A stretch of 64,000 nt of DNA from positions 248,001 through 312,000 of the forward strand of contig NZ_FQWO01000002.1 in the NCBI RefSeq assembly GCF_900129705.1, given 5' to 3'. Position numbers and translations under genes: made by a program. This stretch comes from Flavobacterium granuli (GTDB taxonomy: Bacteria; Bacteroidota; Bacteroidia; Flavobacteriales; Flavobacteriaceae). The notes under the pieces were generated by a model. That model did not search any database. It was not told where the DNA came from and saw only the letters and a program-made list of their open reading frames with translations. Positions 24,311 through 33,585 of the stretch are shown piece by piece (within the stretch, counting starts at the first letter, position 1; each line of letters begins with the position of its first letter).

Positions 24311-24382
24311 GTTGTAAATTCTAATAAAAAACGTCCTGTATTTCAGTCATCTGGGCAAAAAAATCCAAATAAGTACTAATAA

Positions 24383-25870
24383 ATGTCAATAAAATCAGTT
24401 GCGGCAAAGTTATTTGCCAAAAAAATACATAAGAAAACACAGGCTTGGGCTACTAAACCTGTTGCAAGTCAAAAAGCAGTTTTCCTTGACTTAATAAAGC
24501 AGGCCAAACAAACACAATTTGGCATTGACCACCATTTTGACCAAATAAAAACTTACGAGGATTTTACAAAACGAGTTCCAATAAGGGATTATGAAGACCT
24601 AAAGCCTTATGTGGAAAGGGTTGTGAAAGGGGAGGAGAATATCTTATGGAAAGGAAAACCGCTTTATTTTGCCAAGACTTCGGGAACGACATCTGGTGCC
24701 AAATACATTCCGCTCACCAAGGAATCAATGCCTTATCATATTGAAGCCGCGCGAAACGCTATTTTGCTTTATATCCATGAAACAGGAAAGGCAGATTTTG
24801 TTGACGGCAAGATGATTTTCTTGCAAGGAAGTCCAATTTTAGAAGAAAAAAACGGAGTAAAACTAGGCAGATTATCAGGTATTGTGGCACATTTTGTTCC
24901 TAAATACCTGCAAAAAAATAGAATGCCTTCCTGGGAAACAAATTGCATCGAGGATTGGGAAACCAAAGTAAATGCGATTGTTGAAGAAACTTTCAACGAA
25001 AATATGTCGGTGATTTCGGGAATTCCTTCCTGGGTTCAGATGTATTTTGAAAAATTGCAGCAAAAAGGAGGGAAGCCTGTTGGCAAAATCTTCAAAAACT
25101 TCAATCTTTTTATTTATGGAGGCGTTAATTATGAGCCTTATCGCGCCAAATTTGAGAACCTAATTGGCCGAAAAGTGGACAGTATTGAGTTATTTCCGGC
25201 TTCGGAAGGTTTTTTTGCCTATCAGGATTCTCAAAAAGAAAAAGGAATGTTGTTGCTTTTGAATGCCGGGATTTTCTATGAATTTATAAAATCGGATGAA
25301 TTTTACACCGAAAATCCAAGGCGTTACACTATTGGCGAAGTGGAATTAAATGTAAATTATGTGTTGATTATTTCTACCAATGCGGGACTTTGGGGTTATA
25401 ATATTGGCGATACGGTTCAGTTTACCTCATTAAAACCATATCGAATAATTGTATCGGGAAGGATCAAACATTATATTTCGGCTTTTGGAGAACATGTAAT
25501 CGGCAAGGAGGTAGAATGTGCTTTACAGGAAGCGATGCTGGGAACTGATATTCGGATAAATGAGTTTACAGTAGCGCCTCAAATCACACCAGCAGAAGGA
25601 TTGCCGTACCATGAATGGTTTATCGAATTTGAAAACGAACCTAAAGACAGAGGCACTTTTGCGAAAGCCTTAGACAACGCCATGCGCAAACAAAATGTCT
25701 ATTATGACGATTTGATTGCCGGAAAAGTATTGCAGCAACTAGTAATTACAAAGGTTGCGAAAAATGGTTTTCAGGATTATATGAAATCCATCGGGAAATT
25801 GGGCGGTCAAAATAAAATCCCAAGATTGTCTAATGATAGGAAGATTGTGGATTTGTTAAAGACAAACTAA
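24383..25870 (+). CDS. GH3 family acyl-adenylate/acyl-amido synthetase
   Basis: 495 residues belonging to the GH3 superfamily, which in plants adenylates hormones such as auxin and jasmonate and conjugates them to amino acids. Visible adenylation motifs are YFAKTSGTTSGAKYIPLT (ATP-binding P-loop-like, about residue 93), LFPASEGFFAYQD (about 273-285), and the C-terminal hinge YRIIVSGRIKHYISAFGEHV. Bacterial members are widespread in Bacteroidota but their substrates are unknown. A DUF6909-type gene follows after 31 bases and may share the transcript. Confidence 0.88.
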   Translation: MSIKSVAAKLFAKKIHKKTQAWATKPVASQKAVFLDLIKQAKQTQFGIDHHFDQIKTYEDFTKRVPIRDYEDLKPYVERVVKGEENILWKGKPLYFAKTSGTTSGAKYIPLTKESMPYHIEAARNAILLYIHETGKADFVDGKMIFLQGSPILEEKNGVKLGRLSGIVAHFVPKYLQKNRMPSWETNCIEDWETKVNAIVEETFNENMSVISGIPSWVQMYFEKLQQKGGKPVGKIFKNFNLFIYGGVNYEPYRAKFENLIGRKVDSIELFPASEGFFAYQDSQKEKGMLLLLNAGIFYEFIKSDEFYTENPRRYTIGEVELNVNYVLIISTNAGLWGYNIGDTVQFTSLKPYRIIVSGRIKHYISAFGEHVIGKEVECALQEAMLGTDIRINEFTVAPQITPAEGLPYHEWFIEFENEPKDRGTFAKALDNAMRKQNVYYDDLIAGKVLQQLVITKVAKNGFQDYMKSIGKLGGQNKIPRLSNDRKIVDLLKTN

Positions 25871-25901
25871 AATAATACTTTGGTTATTAAAAAACATTAA
25901 A

Positions 25902-27581
25902 ATGAAAGAAACTAAAAATATATCAAGATCCAGAGCGCAGGAATCATCGGCGGCAATTGAAAAAATGTACATCACGATGCGCCATTTATTTAACCGAGGT
26001 TTCTATAAGCCTATGGGAGTTTCGGGTGATACTTTGCGTGAAGCTTTATTGGCTTTGCGTCCGGAGATTTATGGAAATATTGCCGAAGAAAAAGTAGAAC
26101 TAAAAGGACTTTTATACGTTATTGAGCGGCTTCCGGTAGGAATTGAAGAATGTCGTTTTATTAATCTAACTTCGGATGAAGGCTATTCTAAATCCCATTT
26201 TCAGGCGATTGTTCCCCCAAAAAGAAGACGCAATTGTTATCGCATAGACGAAGAACAAATGAATGTGGAGATTACGCGAGGGCGTTCAGACATCTACGAT
26301 ATTTTGACACATTTGACCTTTATTTTTATTGAATCCCATAAGATAAAAAATAGGGTTTTGCTTGATGACGCCGGCGAAGTATCACGCGATTGGAACAAAC
26401 TGGAACAAGCAGTTTCTTATAATGAAAAATTATCTCAAATAGAAAAAGAGAAAGCCATTTCTCATGCAGCGAATATTCTGGGTAGGACTTTTGAGGAAAT
26501 TTTAGATATTTATGATGACTTTGGTTCTGCAACAGAGCCAGACCGATTTTTACATGTTATTTATTGGCTTGGAAAATTAGCCATTGAAGAAGTTGTTGAC
26601 AATAATAAAAGAACCATCACTTTTAGTCCTATTTTAAGGGAACGTTTGGGTCATCATATTCATGGTGAAATATGGGCAACAAACATCAAGGAAGTTTTAA
26701 AGCAAAATGGTCTTTTAGACCGCCCTATTCACGTGATTAGTGCCAATATGCACAGCGTGATGAATTCTATTTTTGCTACGACAACTTTAAAAAAGAACTT
26801 TAAAGACAAATCGGATTTCTTTATTTACGAAGAGTTAAGTAAATCGACAGCAAATGAAGTGAGGAATAAGGTCGAAGAAATTGCTTTAAAGCAAGGGATG
26901 ATTTCGTTGCCGGATACTTCAGGAACTAATATTGATGTACAAATTTTTGATTCAGCCAAAATTGATTGGGCTAATTCCTCTTTTCCAAAAGCTAAAATTG
27001 GAGCGAATAAACCAGTGCTTATCGTTATGGATTACGCCTTTGGAGAGCAGGCTTATGAAACTATTGATGAGCTGTTAAAACCTTTCAAAAAAGATATTTT
27101 ACTCAATGTAGAATCAGTTTCCATAATGGGAAAAGCAGGAATTCTCGAAGGCGGAAAAGGAGATATCATGATTCCAAATGCCCACATTAATGAGGGAACT
27201 GCAGATAATTATTTTTTCCATAATGAATTAACTGCTAATATGTTTGAAGGCAACGGAATAGAAGTTTTTGCCGGACCTATGGTTACGGTATTGGGAACTT
27301 CGTTGCAAAACAAGGATTTGTTGAAATTCTTCCATGAATCCACCTGGGGTGTTATCGGTTTAGAAATGGAAGGATCTTATTATCAAAAAGCCATTCAATC
27401 GGCTTCCAAAATCAGAAAAAGTGTTCCTCATGACATCAAAGTAAGATATGCTTATTATGCCTCGGATAATCCTTTGGAAACAGGAAGTACATTGGCTTCG
27501 GGCGGACTTGGAGCAACAGGAGTAAAACCTACGTATTTGATTACGATCAAAATATTGGAACAAATTTTCAATATCATTTAA
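25902..27581 (+). CDS. Nucleosidase/phosphorylase-like protein (DUF6909 family, tentative)
   Basis: 559 residues, cytoplasmic. The N-terminal half (residues 1-280) is a conserved helical domain without a motif I recognise (YITMRHLFNRGFYKPMGVSG). The C-terminal half resembles nucleoside phosphorylases and AMP nucleosidase: VLIVMDYAFGEQAYETID, SVSIMGKAGILEGGKGDIMI, EVFAGPMVTVLGTSLQN, and VIGLEMEGSYYQKAIQ, where the EMEGSYY segment corresponds to the ribose-binding EME motif of the PNP/UDP family. I recall a Bacteroidota family named DUF6909 with this architecture. A purine or nucleotide substrate is inferred, not shown. It lies between GH3 and the UDP-sugar gene. Confidence 0.65.
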   Translation: MKETKNISRSRAQESSAAIEKMYITMRHLFNRGFYKPMGVSGDTLREALLALRPEIYGNIAEEKVELKGLLYVIERLPVGIEECRFINLTSDEGYSKSHFQAIVPPKRRRNCYRIDEEQMNVEITRGRSDIYDILTHLTFIFIESHKIKNRVLLDDAGEVSRDWNKLEQAVSYNEKLSQIEKEKAISHAANILGRTFEEILDIYDDFGSATEPDRFLHVIYWLGKLAIEEVVDNNKRTITFSPILRERLGHHIHGEIWATNIKEVLKQNGLLDRPIHVISANMHSVMNSIFATTTLKKNFKDKSDFFIYEELSKSTANEVRNKVEEIALKQGMISLPDTSGTNIDVQIFDSAKIDWANSSFPKAKIGANKPVLIVMDYAFGEQAYETIDELLKPFKKDILLNVESVSIMGKAGILEGGKGDIMIPNAHINEGTADNYFFHNELTANMFEGNGIEVFAGPMVTVLGTSLQNKDLLKFFHESTWGVIGLEMEGSYYQKAIQSASKIRKSVPHDIKVRYAYYASDNPLETGSTLASGGLGATGVKPTYLITIKILEQIFNII

Positions 27582-27623
27582 AAAGACAATAACATTTATG
27601 GTCATTGCCAAATAAATTTACAT

Positions 27624-28607
27624 ATGAAAAGGATACTTATTACAGGTGCTGCGGGATTTTTGGGATCACATTTGTGTGATCGTTTTATCAAGGAAGGTTA
27701 TTTTGTCATTGGAATGGATAATCTCATTACAGGAGATTTAAAAAATATTGAACATTTGTTCAAACTCGAAAATTTCGAATTCTATCATCATGATATCACC
27801 AAGTTTGTTCATGTACCGGGACAATTGGATTATATCTTGCATTTTGCTTCACCGGCAAGTCCGATTGATTATTTAAAAATACCAATTCAAACCTTGAAAG
27901 TAGGTTCGTTAGGAACACACAATTTGTTAGGATTGGCAAGAGTTAAGAAAGCCAGAATCTTGATTGCATCCACTTCTGAAGTGTACGGAGATCCATTAGT
28001 TCATCCTCAAACAGAAGAGTACTACGGAAATGTAAATACCATTGGTCCAAGAGGTGTTTATGACGAAGCCAAGCGTTTTCAGGAATCGATAACCATGGCG
28101 TATCATACTTTTCACGGGGTAGAAACCAGAATAGTTCGTATTTTTAATACTTACGGGCCTAGAATGCGTCTCAATGATGGTCGGGTGATTCCGGCATTTA
28201 TAGGTCAAGCTTTGCGTGGCGAGGATTTGACTATTTTTGGTGATGGCATGCAAACGCGTTCTTTCTGTTACGTTGACGATCAGGTCGAAGGGATTTTCAG
28301 ATTATTGCATTCTGATTATGTTTATCCGGTAAATATTGGAAATCCGGACGAAATAACCATTAAAGATTTTGCCGAAGAAATCATCAAATTGACAGGAACC
28401 AATCAAAAAGTGGTGTATTATCCCTTACCAATAAACGATCCTTTACAAAGACAACCTGACACCACCAAAGCCAAAGAAATTCTGGGTTGGGAAGCCAAGG
28501 TAAACCGTGCCGAAGGAATGAAAATCACCTATGATTATTTCAAATCCTTGTCTAAAGAGGAGCTTTTAAAAGAGGAACACAAGGATTTTACGGATTATAT
28601 CAAATAA
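27624..28607 (+). CDS. UDP-glucuronate decarboxylase-type NAD-dependent epimerase
   Basis: 327-residue extended short-chain dehydrogenase. The N-terminus [18 protein letters not shown] is the NAD-binding glycine motif; STSEVYGDP gives the catalytic Ser and [11 protein letters not shown] the Tyr-x-x-x-Lys pair; [20 protein letters not shown] and [14 protein letters not shown] are typical of UDP-glucuronic acid decarboxylase (UDP-xylose synthase). This enzyme makes UDP-xylose for surface polysaccharides. A glycosyltransferase gene follows after 29 bases. The closest alternatives are dTDP-glucose dehydratase or UDP-sugar epimerases. Confidence 0.85.
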   Translation: MKRILITGAAGFLGSHLCDRFIKEGYFVIGMDNLITGDLKNIEHLFKLENFEFYHHDITKFVHVPGQLDYILHFASPASPIDYLKIPIQTLKVGSLGTHNLLGLARVKKARILIASTSEVYGDPLVHPQTEEYYGNVNTIGPRGVYDEAKRFQESITMAYHTFHGVETRIVRIFNTYGPRMRLNDGRVIPAFIGQALRGEDLTIFGDGMQTRSFCYVDDQVEGIFRLLHSDYVYPVNIGNPDEITIKDFAEEIIKLTGTNQKVVYYPLPINDPLQRQPDTTKAKEILGWEAKVNRAEGMKITYDYFKSLSKEELLKEEHKDFTDYIK

Positions 28608-28636
28608 GAAATAAGGAAAGATAAATCATCTAAAAT

Positions 28637-29407
28637 ATGGAATTACCCTTAGTATCTATAATAATTCCAATTTATAATTCTGAAAAATTCATTGCAGAAG
28701 CGGTCGAGTCTGTTCAAAAACAAACGTATCACAATTGGGAAATCATCTTGGTTGATGATTGTTCTACAGATAATTCAAGTTCAATTGTTTTAGAAATGAT
28801 GCAAAAGGATGAAAGAATTCAGTTTCATCGACTCAATACGAATTCAGGAACTGGAATTGCCCGAAATTTAGGAGTGTCAAAAGCTTCGGGTAGATACATT
28901 TCTTTTTTGGATGCCGATGATTTATGGAAACCTAAAAAACTTGAAAAACAGCTTAATTTTTTGAAGGAGAACAATTTACCATTCACTTTTTCCTACTACG
29001 ATTGGATTGACGAAGATGGTGAATTGTTGAATAAAAGGGTAGAAGCGCCACAAAATCTCTCCTATAGACAATTGTTTTTTTGCAACTATATTGGGAATCT
29101 TACCGGGATTTATGATGTCAGTTACTTCGGGAAAATGGAGATTTCTCCAATTAGAAAACGACAAGATTGGATGCATTGGCTTTCTGTTTTAAAAAAAATA
29201 AAAAAGGCGCAAGCTGTTCCCGAGAGTTTGGCTTTTTACAGAATTAGAACCAACTCCATTTCTGCCTCAAAATTGGATTTATTGAAACATAATTTTGCCG
29301 TTTACAGAAACTTTCACGGTTATAATTTTGGGGTCTCCTTACTGTGTATGAGCGGTTTTTTGTTTACGCAATTGATTATAAAACCACTTTATTGTAAAAG
29401 CATCTGA
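28637..29407 (+). CDS. Glycosyltransferase family 2
   Basis: 256 residues with the GT-A fold opening VSIIIPIYNSEKFIAEAVES, the nucleotide-sugar site IILVDDCSTDNSS, GTGIARNLGVSKASGRYISF and the metal-binding DADD at about residues 92-95. The protein is shorter than multi-domain GT2 enzymes and resembles capsule/LPS side-chain transferases of the TuaG type. It follows the UDP-sugar enzyme closely, suggesting shared transcription and a role in a surface glycan. Its 3' end overlaps the convergent ORF6N gene by 19 bases. Confidence 0.88.
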   Translation: MELPLVSIIIPIYNSEKFIAEAVESVQKQTYHNWEIILVDDCSTDNSSSIVLEMMQKDERIQFHRLNTNSGTGIARNLGVSKASGRYISFLDADDLWKPKKLEKQLNFLKENNLPFTFSYYDWIDEDGELLNKRVEAPQNLSYRQLFFCNYIGNLTGIYDVSYFGKMEISPIRKRQDWMHWLSVLKKIKKAQAVPESLAFYRIRTNSISASKLDLLKHNFAVYRNFHGYNFGVSLLCMSGFLFTQLIIKPLYCKSI

Positions 29408-29934
29408 TTATTTTTTATAACCAATTTTTGTTCTTGGCATTGCATCTTCTTTTTCTCTGTTAGTTCATCCAAATAAGAGAAAACCAGTTCAATATTTTTG
29501 CCTTGATTTTCTAATTTCTTCTGAATTTGGGCAATATCCAATTTCATTTCGGTGGTGTCCAAGAGCATTTGTCTCACTTTGGTAAAAATACGCATAATTT
29601 GAATGTTGGTTTGAATGGCTTTGTCGCTATTCAAAACACTTGACAACATTAGGACTCCATGTTCTGTGAAGGCCATTGGGGCATAACGCAAACCCATCTT
29701 CTCAGAATTGGAGGTCGCAAATTGCGACCTCCAATTTTCAAATTCCGTTTTAGACAGTTGAAACATGAAATCTGTGGGAAATCGGGATAAATTTCTTTTT
29801 ACTTGTTCTTTTAATCTTTTGGTTTCAACTCCATAAAGTTGAGCTAAATCTCTATCTAACATTACTTTTTGATTTCTAATAAAGTAGATTTTATTAGAAA
29901 TGGTTTCTTCAGAAAGCATCAAATTTTCATCCAT
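29389..29934 (-). CDS. ORF6N domain DNA-binding protein
   Basis: 181 residues from the ATG at 29934; an upstream TTG at 29979 would add 15 residues but is less likely. The N-terminal domain ISNKIYFIRNQKVMLDRDLA, then LYGVETKRLKEQVKRN and the conserved GLRYAPMAFTEHGVLMLSSV, is the ORF6N domain known from phage antirepressors and the KilA-N group. The C-terminus is a coiled coil (LDIAQIQKKLENQGKNIELV). Inside the gene, bases 29706-29736 form a perfect palindrome encoding NWRSQFATSN. It is inserted among polysaccharide genes and overlaps GT2, which suggests a mobile past. Confidence 0.85.
   Translation of the reverse strand: MDENLMLSEETISNKIYFIRNQKVMLDRDLAQLYGVETKRLKEQVKRNLSRFPTDFMFQLSKTEFENWRSQFATSNSEKMGLRYAPMAFTEHGVLMLSSVLNSDKAIQTNIQIMRIFTKVRQMLLDTTEMKLDIAQIQKKLENQGKNIELVFSYLDELTEKKKMQCQEQKLVIKNNQMLLQ
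29706..29736. repeat. Perfect inverted repeat inside the ORF6N gene
   Basis: Arms AATTGGAGGTCGCAA (29706-29720) and TTGCGACCTCCAATT (29722-29736) around a single base. It is fully within coding sequence and noticeably richer in G/C than its surroundings. Confidence 0.95.
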
Positions 29935-29982
29935 AGATTTATATTTTTTTAAATTTAGTGTTGCATTTTTCAAATTCAAATC

Positions 29983-31296
29983 TTATTTCAGCAGAGAAGT
30001 AAACTGCTTCAATTTGCCACGATTAGTTCTTTCTAAAGCGTTTTTTCTAGTGAATTTAAAGGCTAAATTTGGTTCCAAATACAAAGCAATCGCTTGTTTT
30101 ATTTTTTGGATTTGTTCCAAATTTAATTCGGTTTCACTGACATATTCTATTTCAAAAGTATCTATTTTGGTTTGTTTGATGATAAATTCTTTGACGTTTC
30201 CGTCATCTTCAATGATGCTTTTGGTGACATAATAAAAGGTCAATCCGGGGGCCTTTTTTCCGCTTGGTAAAAGCGCAACATCATTATTACGACCAATTAA
30301 TTTCTTAAGAATCGGTTTATCCAAAGTACTTTTCGCATCCAAAATCCCAATATCGCCAATATCATATCGAATAAAAGGATGCGCTTTGTTGAACAAAGAT
30401 GTAATCACAATGCGACCTTCTTGGCCATAAGGCAATACATTATTTTTGTCATCCAGAATCTCTACAAATAGCGTTTCGGTATTTACTTGCCATTCGCCTT
30501 CGGGATTTTCAAAAGCTATTAAATCCAGTTCGGAAGCGCCGTATTCATTGATAATTGGGATTCCGAATTGGGTTTCGAGAAGTATTTTATCTTCTTCAAA
30601 AAGCATTTCTGAAGTCACCATGCAGACTTTCAATGTAGGACAAGTTTCTTTTAAGATGAGGTTTTGCTTCCGTAAAAATTTGGCAAACAAAACAAGGGAA
30701 CTAGTGTAACCGTTGAGGTAATCGAATTTAGTATTTTCAAATTTTTTCAACACTTTTTCTAAAGCCTGATCTGATAAATCAAAAACAGGAAAGCGGAAAC
30801 GTTTGCTCAAAAAGTCCTTAAAACGTTCTTTTTTGTTGCCAATGAAATCCAAAGGAATGCCATAAAAACGTGCCTGAATAGAACGGTTAAAATCAATGCC
30901 AAACCAGCCAAAACGATACATATACGAAGCCCAAGTCAGCGCATGACAGTATTTGTCTTTGGCAAAAATAAAAGGATCACCACTGGAACCAGATGTTTTG
31001 TTAACGTACGTATTTTTAGAATTGTAACCATTGGATAATCTTTCATTCAATGGTTTTTGTAAATTTTGTTTGTTTAAAATGGGTAAATCTCCCCAACTCT
31101 TAAATGTTTTTGAACCTACTAATTGTTGATAAAAAGCATTGTTTTGCAGATGAAATTCAACAATTTCTCTTTTTTTATTTTCGATAAATAGTTGATGTTC
31201 TGTTGTTGATTGAGCTACAATTTTTCGCAATTCGGCCTTGGCCTCTTTTATCGGATAGCCATTGAATTTTAGCGTTAAATCGAATAATTTCAGCAT
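29983..31296 (-). CDS. CapK-like / phenylacetate-CoA ligase family adenylating enzyme
   Basis: 437 residues of the ANL-like adenylating superfamily, most like CapK proteins linked to capsule synthesis. Signs are the ATP-binding loop NKTSGSSGDPFIFAKDKY (about residue 103), YGASELDLIAFE (about 240) and the C-terminal RYDIGDIGIL ... LIGRNNDVALLPSGKKAPG. CapK enzymes are thought to activate a carboxylic acid for transfer to a surface sugar, but this is rarely proven. The ATG shares one base with the upstream methyltransferase stop, so the two are coupled. The 3' end is 49 bases from the ORF6N start. Confidence 0.85.
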   Translation of the reverse strand: MLKLFDLTLKFNGYPIKEAKAELRKIVAQSTTEHQLFIENKKREIVEFHLQNNAFYQQLVGSKTFKSWGDLPILNKQNLQKPLNERLSNGYNSKNTYVNKTSGSSGDPFIFAKDKYCHALTWASYMYRFGWFGIDFNRSIQARFYGIPLDFIGNKKERFKDFLSKRFRFPVFDLSDQALEKVLKKFENTKFDYLNGYTSSLVLFAKFLRKQNLILKETCPTLKVCMVTSEMLFEEDKILLETQFGIPIINEYGASELDLIAFENPEGEWQVNTETLFVEILDDKNNVLPYGQEGRIVITSLFNKAHPFIRYDIGDIGILDAKSTLDKPILKKLIGRNNDVALLPSGKKAPGLTFYYVTKSIIEDDGNVKEFIIKQTKIDTFEIEYVSETELNLEQIQKIKQAIALYLEPNLAFKFTRKNALERTNRGKLKQFTSLLK

Positions 31297-32165
31297 TACA
31301 CTTTTAGAACAATATTAATATTTCCGGCTGTTAATTCTTCGTCTGAATAATTTTTATAATCAGAGTGTATTTCAATATTCTTAAACAAACGATGTTGTTC
31401 AGAATCTTTTTTCACGCTATCGAAAGTTAAATATATAATTTCATAATCCAAAGATTTGAAAATTTCCAAGTATTGCGGAAGCCTTAATCTGTTGTGATAA
31501 TCAAATTTGGTTTGGATACGATTCCATTCTTTTTGATCGTATTTTAAAAAATCGTGAAGGGACAAGGACGGATCAGAATAAGCTCTGTGATCACTCGGCG
31601 AAATAAAATGAACGATATGGGATCCTTTTTCAAGTGTATTTTTAAATTTCGTATGCATTTCTGCAATATCTTCGGGAGTGACATGTTCAAGGACAAACCT
31701 TGAAAAAACGATTTCTGCTTTTGGAATTTCCGCTGTAATTATATTTTGTGAAGGAAAATAAACAAGCTCTTTTGGAAGGCTGTATTTTCCTTTTTTAGGA
31801 ATGTCAATAATTTGATTGTACTCTTTTGAAAAAACGGCATTAAAATCTACAATCGAATTTTCCTGATAATGTTCATTCAAATCATAGGTATAAACGCGCT
31901 TTGCTTTGCCTTTAAAGATAAATAAATAAGGAATAATAGGTAACCATCCGGAGCCAATTTCAATAATTGATTTGTTGTCAGGCTCTATTTTCAACAGCTT
32001 ACAAATGGCAAGAAAGCTGTTAAATGTATTTTCGGAACTTTTTAGTTTTAGATTTAAATTCTTGTTTTCGGAGAAATATTGTAGTTTATGGTATAGCTTA
32101 ACGCCCAAAGGATTGGGCAAAAAGCTCAAAAACTGAAAAACGGATGTTTTTATTTTATGATTCAT
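31296..32165 (-). CDS. Class I SAM-dependent methyltransferase, polysaccharide-linked
   Basis: 289 residues. The SAM-binding motif IIEIGSGWLPIIPYLFIFKG (about residues 64-83) and AEIVFSRFVLEHVTPEDIAE place it in the Methyltransf_11/FkbM-like Rossmann group. The region HFISPSDHRAYSDPSLSLHD is seen in Bacteroidota surface-glycan methyltransferases. It is the first gene of a minus-strand pair with the CapK-like gene and is divergent from purD. The acceptor is unknown. Confidence 0.82.
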   Translation of the reverse strand: MNHKIKTSVFQFLSFLPNPLGVKLYHKLQYFSENKNLNLKLKSSENTFNSFLAICKLLKIEPDNKSIIEIGSGWLPIIPYLFIFKGKAKRVYTYDLNEHYQENSIVDFNAVFSKEYNQIIDIPKKGKYSLPKELVYFPSQNIITAEIPKAEIVFSRFVLEHVTPEDIAEMHTKFKNTLEKGSHIVHFISPSDHRAYSDPSLSLHDFLKYDQKEWNRIQTKFDYHNRLRLPQYLEIFKSLDYEIIYLTFDSVKKDSEQHRLFKNIEIHSDYKNYSDEELTAGNINIVLKV

Positions 32166-32232
32166 AAACTAATTTTATCAAAAATAAGAAAAGAAATCGC
32201 TGGTTTTATTTAATTTTTTAGCCGAATCTCTT

Positions 32233-32261
32233 TTGGTAAACTTTAAAACAACCTATTTTTG
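32233..32261 (+). promoter_or_regulatory. Promoter of purD
   Basis: TTG at 32233-32235 and TATTTTTG at 32254-32261, 18 bases apart, agree with the Bacteroidota -33/-7 pattern. It lies 25 bases before the purD ATG. Confidence 0.7.
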
Positions 32262-32285
32262 CAGCACAACTAAAAACAACAACAG

Positions 32286-33560
32286 ATGACTATTTTATTA
32301 TTGGGTTCAGGAGGAAGAGAACATGCATTTGCATGGAAAATGATTCAAAGTCCGCTTTGCGACAAACTTTTTGTAGCTCCGGGTAATGCAGGAACGGCTT
32401 CAATAGCAACCAATGTAAATATAGGCGTAACTGATTTTGATGCGATAAAAGCTTTTGCTTTGGCTGAAAAAATCGACATGGTTGTTGTAGGTCCCGAAGA
32501 TCCATTGGTAAAAGGAATCTATGATTTCTTTTTGAATGATGCCGATTTAAAACATATTCCGGTGATTGGACCTTCAAAAATAGGAGCACAACTCGAAGGA
32601 AGTAAGGAATTTGCCAAAGAATTTTTGGTAAAACATAATATACCAACTGCGGCTTATGATAGTTTTACTGCCGAGACGGTAGAAAAAGGATGCGAATTTT
32701 TAGCCACTTTGCAACCTCCTTATGTTTTGAAAGCAGACGGACTAGCAGCCGGAAAAGGGGTTTTGATCATTCAAGATTTGGCTGAAGCCCAAGATGAATT
32801 AAGAAACATGTTGGTTCATCAAAAATTTGGTGCTGCGAGTTCAAAAGTAGTTATCGAAGAATTTCTTGACGGAATAGAATTGAGTTGTTTTGTGCTTACT
32901 GACGGGAAAAGCTATAAAATTTTACCAACAGCCAAAGATTACAAACGCATTGGCGAAGGCGATACGGGCTTGAATACAGGTGGAATGGGAGCTGTTTCTC
33001 CGGTTCCTTATGTTGATGCCGTGTTGATGGAAAAGATTGAAACACGCATTGTAAAACCTACGATTGATGGTTTCCAGAAAGACGGAATTCCGTATAAAGG
33101 TTTTGTTTTTATCGGATTAATCAATGTCAAAAACGAGCCAATCGTAATTGAATACAACGTAAGAATGGGCGATCCGGAAACCGAAGTGGTTGTCCCAAGA
33201 TTGAAAACGGATTTAGTTGAATTGTTTTTGGCCGTGGCCAATGAAAAACTGGACGAAATTACGTTGGAAATTGATCAGCGTAGCGCGACTACTATTATGG
33301 TGGTATCAGGCGGATATCCAGAAGATTTTGAAAAAGGAAAAGTAATTTCAGGTTTGGATAATATAACGGATTCTATCGTTTTTCATGCCGGAACAAAATT
33401 AGATAACGGGGATGTTGTTTCTAATGGAGGAAGAGTTTTAGCGGTAACTTCTTACGGGGATGACTTTGAACAAGCCATAAAAAAATCTTACCAAAACATA
33501 GATAAACTAAATTTTGATAAGATGTATTTTAGAAAAGATATTGGAAACGACTTAAGATAG
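32286..33560 (+). CDS. purD: Phosphoribosylamine--glycine ligase
   Basis: PurD joins phosphoribosylamine and glycine using ATP, the second step of purine synthesis. The 424-residue ATP-grasp protein opens with ILLLGSGGREHAFAWKM, carries VGPEDPLVKGI, and shows the ATP-grasp motifs PPYVLKADGLAAGKGVLI (about residue 140), SKVVIEEFLDGIELSC, NTGGMGAVSPVPY and YNVRMGDPETEVV. The length is normal. It is isolated from other pur genes and has a good Bacteroidota promoter. Confidence 0.96.
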   Translation: MTILLLGSGGREHAFAWKMIQSPLCDKLFVAPGNAGTASIATNVNIGVTDFDAIKAFALAEKIDMVVVGPEDPLVKGIYDFFLNDADLKHIPVIGPSKIGAQLEGSKEFAKEFLVKHNIPTAAYDSFTAETVEKGCEFLATLQPPYVLKADGLAAGKGVLIIQDLAEAQDELRNMLVHQKFGAASSKVVIEEFLDGIELSCFVLTDGKSYKILPTAKDYKRIGEGDTGLNTGGMGAVSPVPYVDAVLMEKIETRIVKPTIDGFQKDGIPYKGFVFIGLINVKNEPIVIEYNVRMGDPETEVVVPRLKTDLVELFLAVANEKLDEITLEIDQRSATTIMVVSGGYPEDFEKGKVISGLDNITDSIVFHAGTKLDNGDVVSNGGRVLAVTSYGDDFEQAIKKSYQNIDKLNFDKMYFRKDIGNDLR

Positions 33561-33585
33561 TTTCCAATATCTTCTTTTTTTAATA

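Noticed and set aside
26725..26745. CACGTG core inside the DUF6909-type gene as a possible parS site
   Set aside because: Only the central hexamer matches; the flanking bases do not fit the parS consensus.
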